A program made the translations under genes and the position numbers. This document shows positions 61,071 to 64,000 of a stretch of 64,000 bases of DNA, one piece after another. Source of the DNA: an uncultured Dermabacter sp. (lineage in GTDB: Bacteria > Actinomycetota > Actinomycetes > Actinomycetales > Dermabacteraceae); NCBI GenBank assembly GCA_947252755.1, contig CAMXWV010000003.1, forward strand, positions 186,001 to 250,000, in the 5' to 3' direction. The notes beneath the pieces are model-generated. The model did not search any database, was not told the origin of the DNA, and saw only the letters and a list, made by a program, of their open reading frames with translations. Position 1 is the first letter of the stretch. Each line of letters opens with the position of its first letter.

Positions 61071-63512
61071 TCAGGTCAGGAACTGACCGGTGGCGGTTCC
61101 CGCTGCCACAATCTCCGATGGCGTCCCCGCGGCGACCACGTGGCCGTCGTGAAGGTCGATCACATGATCCGCGCCCGCCACCACGCGCATATCGTGCTCC
61201 ACGATCACCACGGTGCCGCCCTGGTCCACGAGCCGGTTCAGCTCCTGCACCAGCAGGTCCGCATCTGCCGGGTGCAGGCCCGTGGTCGGCTCGTCCATGA
61301 GGTACACGGTGTGGCCGCGGGCGGTGCGCTGCAGCTCGGTGGCGAGTTTGATCCGCTGTGCTTCACCGCCGGACAGCTCTGTGGCGCTCTGTCCGAGCCG
61401 CAGGTACCCGAGCCCGATGGCATCGAGGGCGCGCAGGGCACGCTCCACGCGGGGCTCATCAGCGAAGAACGTGAGCGCCTCGGACACTGTCATGCCGAGC
61501 ACATCCGCGATCGACGCGCCCCGCCAGGTCACCTCCAGTGTGTCCGGGTGGTAGCGGGTGCCATGGCAGAGCGGGCACGTGGTGTAGCTGCCCGGCAGAA
61601 AGATCAGCTCCACTTCGATCTGGCCCATGCCGGAGCATTCCGGGCAGCGCCCCTGGGCAGAGTTGAAGGAGAAGCGGCCTACGCCCCAGCCGCGCTGCTT
61701 CGCCTCCTCGGTGCCGGCGAACAGCTGACGGACCCGATCGAACAGGCTCGTGTACGTGGCAAGACAGGAGCGCGGGGTGCGGCCGATCGGCTTCTGCGTG
61801 ATGTGCACCAGTCGGTCGACGCCGTCCGCGCCGGTCACGGACCGCACAGTGACGCCGTCCTGCTCGGGGGCGTCCTCGTCCGCGTCGGGCTCATCCGCGA
61901 CGGTGGTGCGCACCCGCTGGGACAGCTGCTCACCCAGCACATCGGTGAGGATCGTGGACTTCCCGGACCCTGAGGTGCCGGTGATTGCGGTGAGTGTGCC
62001 GAGCGGGATCGCAACCTCCACGTCCTCAAGATTCCGCCCGGAGATGCCGGTGACCGTGAGCGTGCCGCGGGCGGGGCGCGCGTCGGCAGGAGAGGTGGGG
62101 GTGATGTGCTGGATCTCCACGAAGCGAGCCGTCTGAGAGTTCTCCACGGCGGCAAGCTCGGTGGTGGGACCGGAGAAGAGGATCTCACCGCCGCTCTCCC
62201 CGGCGAGCGGACCCACGTCCACCACCCAGTCCGCCTCCGCCACCAGGGACATATCGTGTTCCACGATCAGCACGGAGTTGCCCTGATCCACGAATTCGGC
62301 GAACAGGTCCCGCAGCATGCCCTTCTCACTGGGATGCAGACCGGCAGAGGGCTCATCCAGCACGTACGCCACACCGAACAGGCCAGAGCGCAGCAGAGCG
62401 GCCAGCCGCAGCCGCTGCAGCTCACCGGTGGACAGTGAACGAGCGGGCCGCTCCATCGACAGGTGGCCGAGCCCCAGACCCACCACGGCGCGCAGCACCG
62501 GAAGGATGGTGGGCAGCAGAATCCGCTCCGCCTCCTCCTTCGCGGTGAGGGAGCGCGACGCATTCTCCGCCGCTCTGCCCGCGCTCGCCCGCTGTTCGAG
62601 GAGCGCGAGCAGGTCAGCAAGTGTCAGCGCGGTCAGCTCGTAGATGTGCAGACCCAGGTAGGTGACGCGCAGCGCCTCCGGGGTCAGCCTGTGCCCGTCG
62701 CAGGTGGGGCAGGTGGTGGTGGCCATGTAGGTCAGCGCGCGTTTGCGGCTGACCTCCGCCTTGGAGTTCGCAGCGGTCTGCTTGAGGTAGCGCTCGACCG
62801 ATCGCCACTGGCCCTGGTAGGTGCGCTGCGTCTGCGTGGGGGAGCGCTCCGGCACCACCGTGACGATCGGCGTCTCCTCGGTGAACAGGATCCAGTCGCG
62901 CGTCTCCTGCGGCAGGTTCTGCCACGGAGCGAACACGTCGATGCCGAGCGTGGCGAGGATGTCCCGGAAGTTCTTGCCCTGCCATGCGCCCGGCCACGCA
63001 GCGATGGCGCCGTCCATGATGGACAGCGAGGGATCAGGCACCACAGACTCTTCGGTGACCGCCATCAGGAAGCCCGCGCCATGACAGGTGGGGCACTGGC
63101 CCTCGGAGGTGTTCGGGCTGAATGAGTTCGAGTACAGCAGCAGATCATCAGGGTGATCGCCCACCCGGGAGAACAGCAGCCGCACTGAGTTGGACAGAGC
63201 GGTCAGCGTGCCCACGGTGGATCGGGCGCCGCCGGCGGAGGTGCGCTGCTCAAGTGCCACCGTGGGCGGCATACCGTTGACGGCTTCCACCTGCGGGTCC
63301 ACAGCGGAGCCGATCAGACGGCGAGCGAACGGCGCCACCGATTCGAGGTAGCGACGCTGGGACTCGCCATGGATCGTGCCGAAGGCGAGCGAGGACTTCC
63401 CCGATCCGGACACGCCCGTGAACGCCACTACCTTTCCGCGGGGAAAGTCAACGTTCACATGCTTGAGGTTGTGCAGGTGAGCGTCCCGAACCTCCACCAG
63501 ATGATCAGTCAT
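61071..63512 (-). CDS. UvrA-like ABC ATPase (excinuclease ABC subunit A family, short form)
   Basis: An 813-aa protein with two ABC modules. Walker A sequences are GVSGSGKSSLAFG (residue about 33) and GTSGSGKSTIL, signatures are LSTGELQRLRLA and LSGGEAQRIKLA, and zinc-type CPTCHGAGF, CPTCDGHRL, CPECSGMG and CPLCHGTRY pairs are present. It is shorter than UvrA proper (about 950 aa), and matches the UvrA-like or drug-resistance DrrC-type group. The -10 TACGGT (complement of 63519-63524) ends 6 nt before ATG 63512, so a leaderless start there is preferred to the longer ORF from 63854. Confidence 0.88.
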   Translation of the reverse strand: MTDHLVEVRDAHLHNLKHVNVDFPRGKVVAFTGVSGSGKSSLAFGTIHGESQRRYLESVAPFARRLIGSAVDPQVEAVNGMPPTVALEQRTSAGGARSTVGTLTALSNSVRLLFSRVGDHPDDLLLYSNSFSPNTSEGQCPTCHGAGFLMAVTEESVVPDPSLSIMDGAIAAWPGAWQGKNFRDILATLGIDVFAPWQNLPQETRDWILFTEETPIVTVVPERSPTQTQRTYQGQWRSVERYLKQTAANSKAEVSRKRALTYMATTTCPTCDGHRLTPEALRVTYLGLHIYELTALTLADLLALLEQRASAGRAAENASRSLTAKEEAERILLPTILPVLRAVVGLGLGHLSMERPARSLSTGELQRLRLAALLRSGLFGVAYVLDEPSAGLHPSEKGMLRDLFAEFVDQGNSVLIVEHDMSLVAEADWVVDVGPLAGESGGEILFSGPTTELAAVENSQTARFVEIQHITPTSPADARPARGTLTVTGISGRNLEDVEVAIPLGTLTAITGTSGSGKSTILTDVLGEQLSQRVRTTVADEPDADEDAPEQDGVTVRSVTGADGVDRLVHITQKPIGRTPRSCLATYTSLFDRVRQLFAGTEEAKQRGWGVGRFSFNSAQGRCPECSGMGQIEVELIFLPGSYTTCPLCHGTRYHPDTLEVTWRGASIADVLGMTVSEALTFFADEPRVERALRALDAIGLGYLRLGQSATELSGGEAQRIKLATELQRTARGHTVYLMDEPTTGLHPADADLLVQELNRLVDQGGTVVIVEHDMRVVAGADHVIDLHDGHVVAAGTPSEIVAAGTATGQFLT

Positions 63513-63568
63513 CCGCCCACCGTAGCAAGGCCATATGGCGGCGGATCGAGCAGCTGCGAACGCGGGAT

Positions 63569-64000
63569 TCACACGGGGCGTGTTGGTCGGAGCGCACGGG
63601 TGAGGCCGTCCACTGTGAGCACGGTGATCGTGCCGGTGATGAACGGCCAAGTGAACACCGGAATGGGAGTCGCTGCCACAATCGGATGCAGGACCAGTGC
63701 CGTGATCGCCGCGCAGACCGCTCCGATCACCCGAACCGGGAGCGTCCGCTCGGGCCACAGGATCATTCCCACGGCAATCGCCGCAAGCACCGGCGAAAAG
63801 CCCGGGATCCCCGTGGAGCCGAGCGCTGCCGTTCCGGTGGTCAGCAGCATCCACACCACCGCCAGCGCTGACCCGAGGGCCGCGAACGCTGCCACCCAGC
63901 GGCTGCCTGCGGCCACGATGCCGAGCAGCAGGAGCCCCGTGAGGGCGCTGTCCGTCAGCATCACCGTTGAGATCCCCTTGAAGAACCCGATGGCGAGGCC
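63569..64000 (-). CDS. Urea transporter family protein, C-terminal part (partial)
   Basis: The window ends inside this gene: 143 residues and the stop are visible, and the reading frame is open to position 64000. FFKGISTVMLTDSALTGLLLLGI and GIPGFSPVLAAIAVGMILWP with HPIVAATPIPVFTWPFITGT are the second-repeat motifs of bacterial urea transporters (UT family). Four to five hydrophobic helices are present. It should passively conduct urea; no urease gene is in the window. The first repeat lies outside the window. Confidence 0.75.
   Translation of the reverse strand, partial: GLAIGFFKGISTVMLTDSALTGLLLLGIVAAGSRWVAAFAALGSALAVVWMLLTTGTAALGSTGIPGFSPVLAAIAVGMILWPERTLPVRVIGAVCAAITALVLHPIVAATPIPVFTWPFITGTITVLTVDGLTRALRPTRPV

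Noticed and set aside
61071..63854. Longer version of the UvrA-like gene with 114 extra N-terminal residues
   Set aside because: The extra part overlaps the urea transporter gene and has no UvrA similarity; a leaderless promoter stands just before ATG 63512.

Overview
This window is a gene-dense, high-GC stretch of chromosome from an actinomycete. The evidence is a mycothiol synthase (mshD), a MutT1-type NUDIX/histidine-phosphatase protein, DUF2516 and DUF4244 proteins, the actinobacterial helicase/Tad secretion neighbourhood, and an 11-bp-repeat PHO box before pstS. Gene content resembles Micrococcales, but I cannot name a genus. I see no transposase, integrase, CRISPR array, tRNA or rRNA.

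Layout. 1-4.4 kb: 3' end of a DEAH helicase converging on a tad-type pilus operon (cpaE-like, tadA, a tadB/tadC-like protein, DUF4244 pilin, two TadE-like). 4.4-4.74 kb: the only long gap, holding a candidate structured leader RNA with a strong terminator before a TPR gene. 4.7-15.3 kb: housekeeping (xthA, SDR, pyrE, zinc metallopeptidase, DedA, TrmH, ADH, a divergent LuxR-type two-component pair, class II fba). 15.5-18.7 kb: ascorbate-type PTS split by an opposing glutamine amidotransferase. 18.7-27.6 kb: a tightly overlapping minus-strand operon of three glycosyltransferases, an ABC exporter, a protein with two kinase domains and UDP-glucose dehydrogenase. 27.7-30.7 kb: an unknown gene and the mntH-dtxR/mntR manganese locus. 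30.4-34 kb: DUF2516, FUSC, YgfZ, a nitrobindin-like protein and an uncatalogued 36-aa membrane peptide. 34-41 kb: membrane protein, mshD, mutT1 and pstSCAB. 41-48 kb: rhodanese, SDR, MFS plus M20 hydrolase, csoR-purB and hisC. 48-54 kb: 2-oxoacid dehydrogenase E1a-E1b-E2, two crcB genes and a CopD-CtaG fusion. 54-64 kb: flavin monooxygenase, two HAD phosphatases, a thioredoxin-NHL protein with a large membrane partner, a UvrA-like ATPase, and the end of a urea transporter.

Regulation. About twenty transcription units carry a TANNNT -10 box ending 6-8 nt before the start codon, with no room for a Shine-Dalgarno; these are predicted leaderless mRNAs. Several sit back-to-back in divergent pairs. 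Palindromic or direct-repeat operators stand before mntH, the glycosyltransferase operon, the 2-oxoacid dehydrogenase operon and pstS.

The most promising candidates for something undescribed are the GT/ABC/dual-kinase/Ugd operon with its 11-bp-phased operator array, the 4.5-4.7 kb leader RNA, and the thioredoxin-NHL plus membrane-protein pair.
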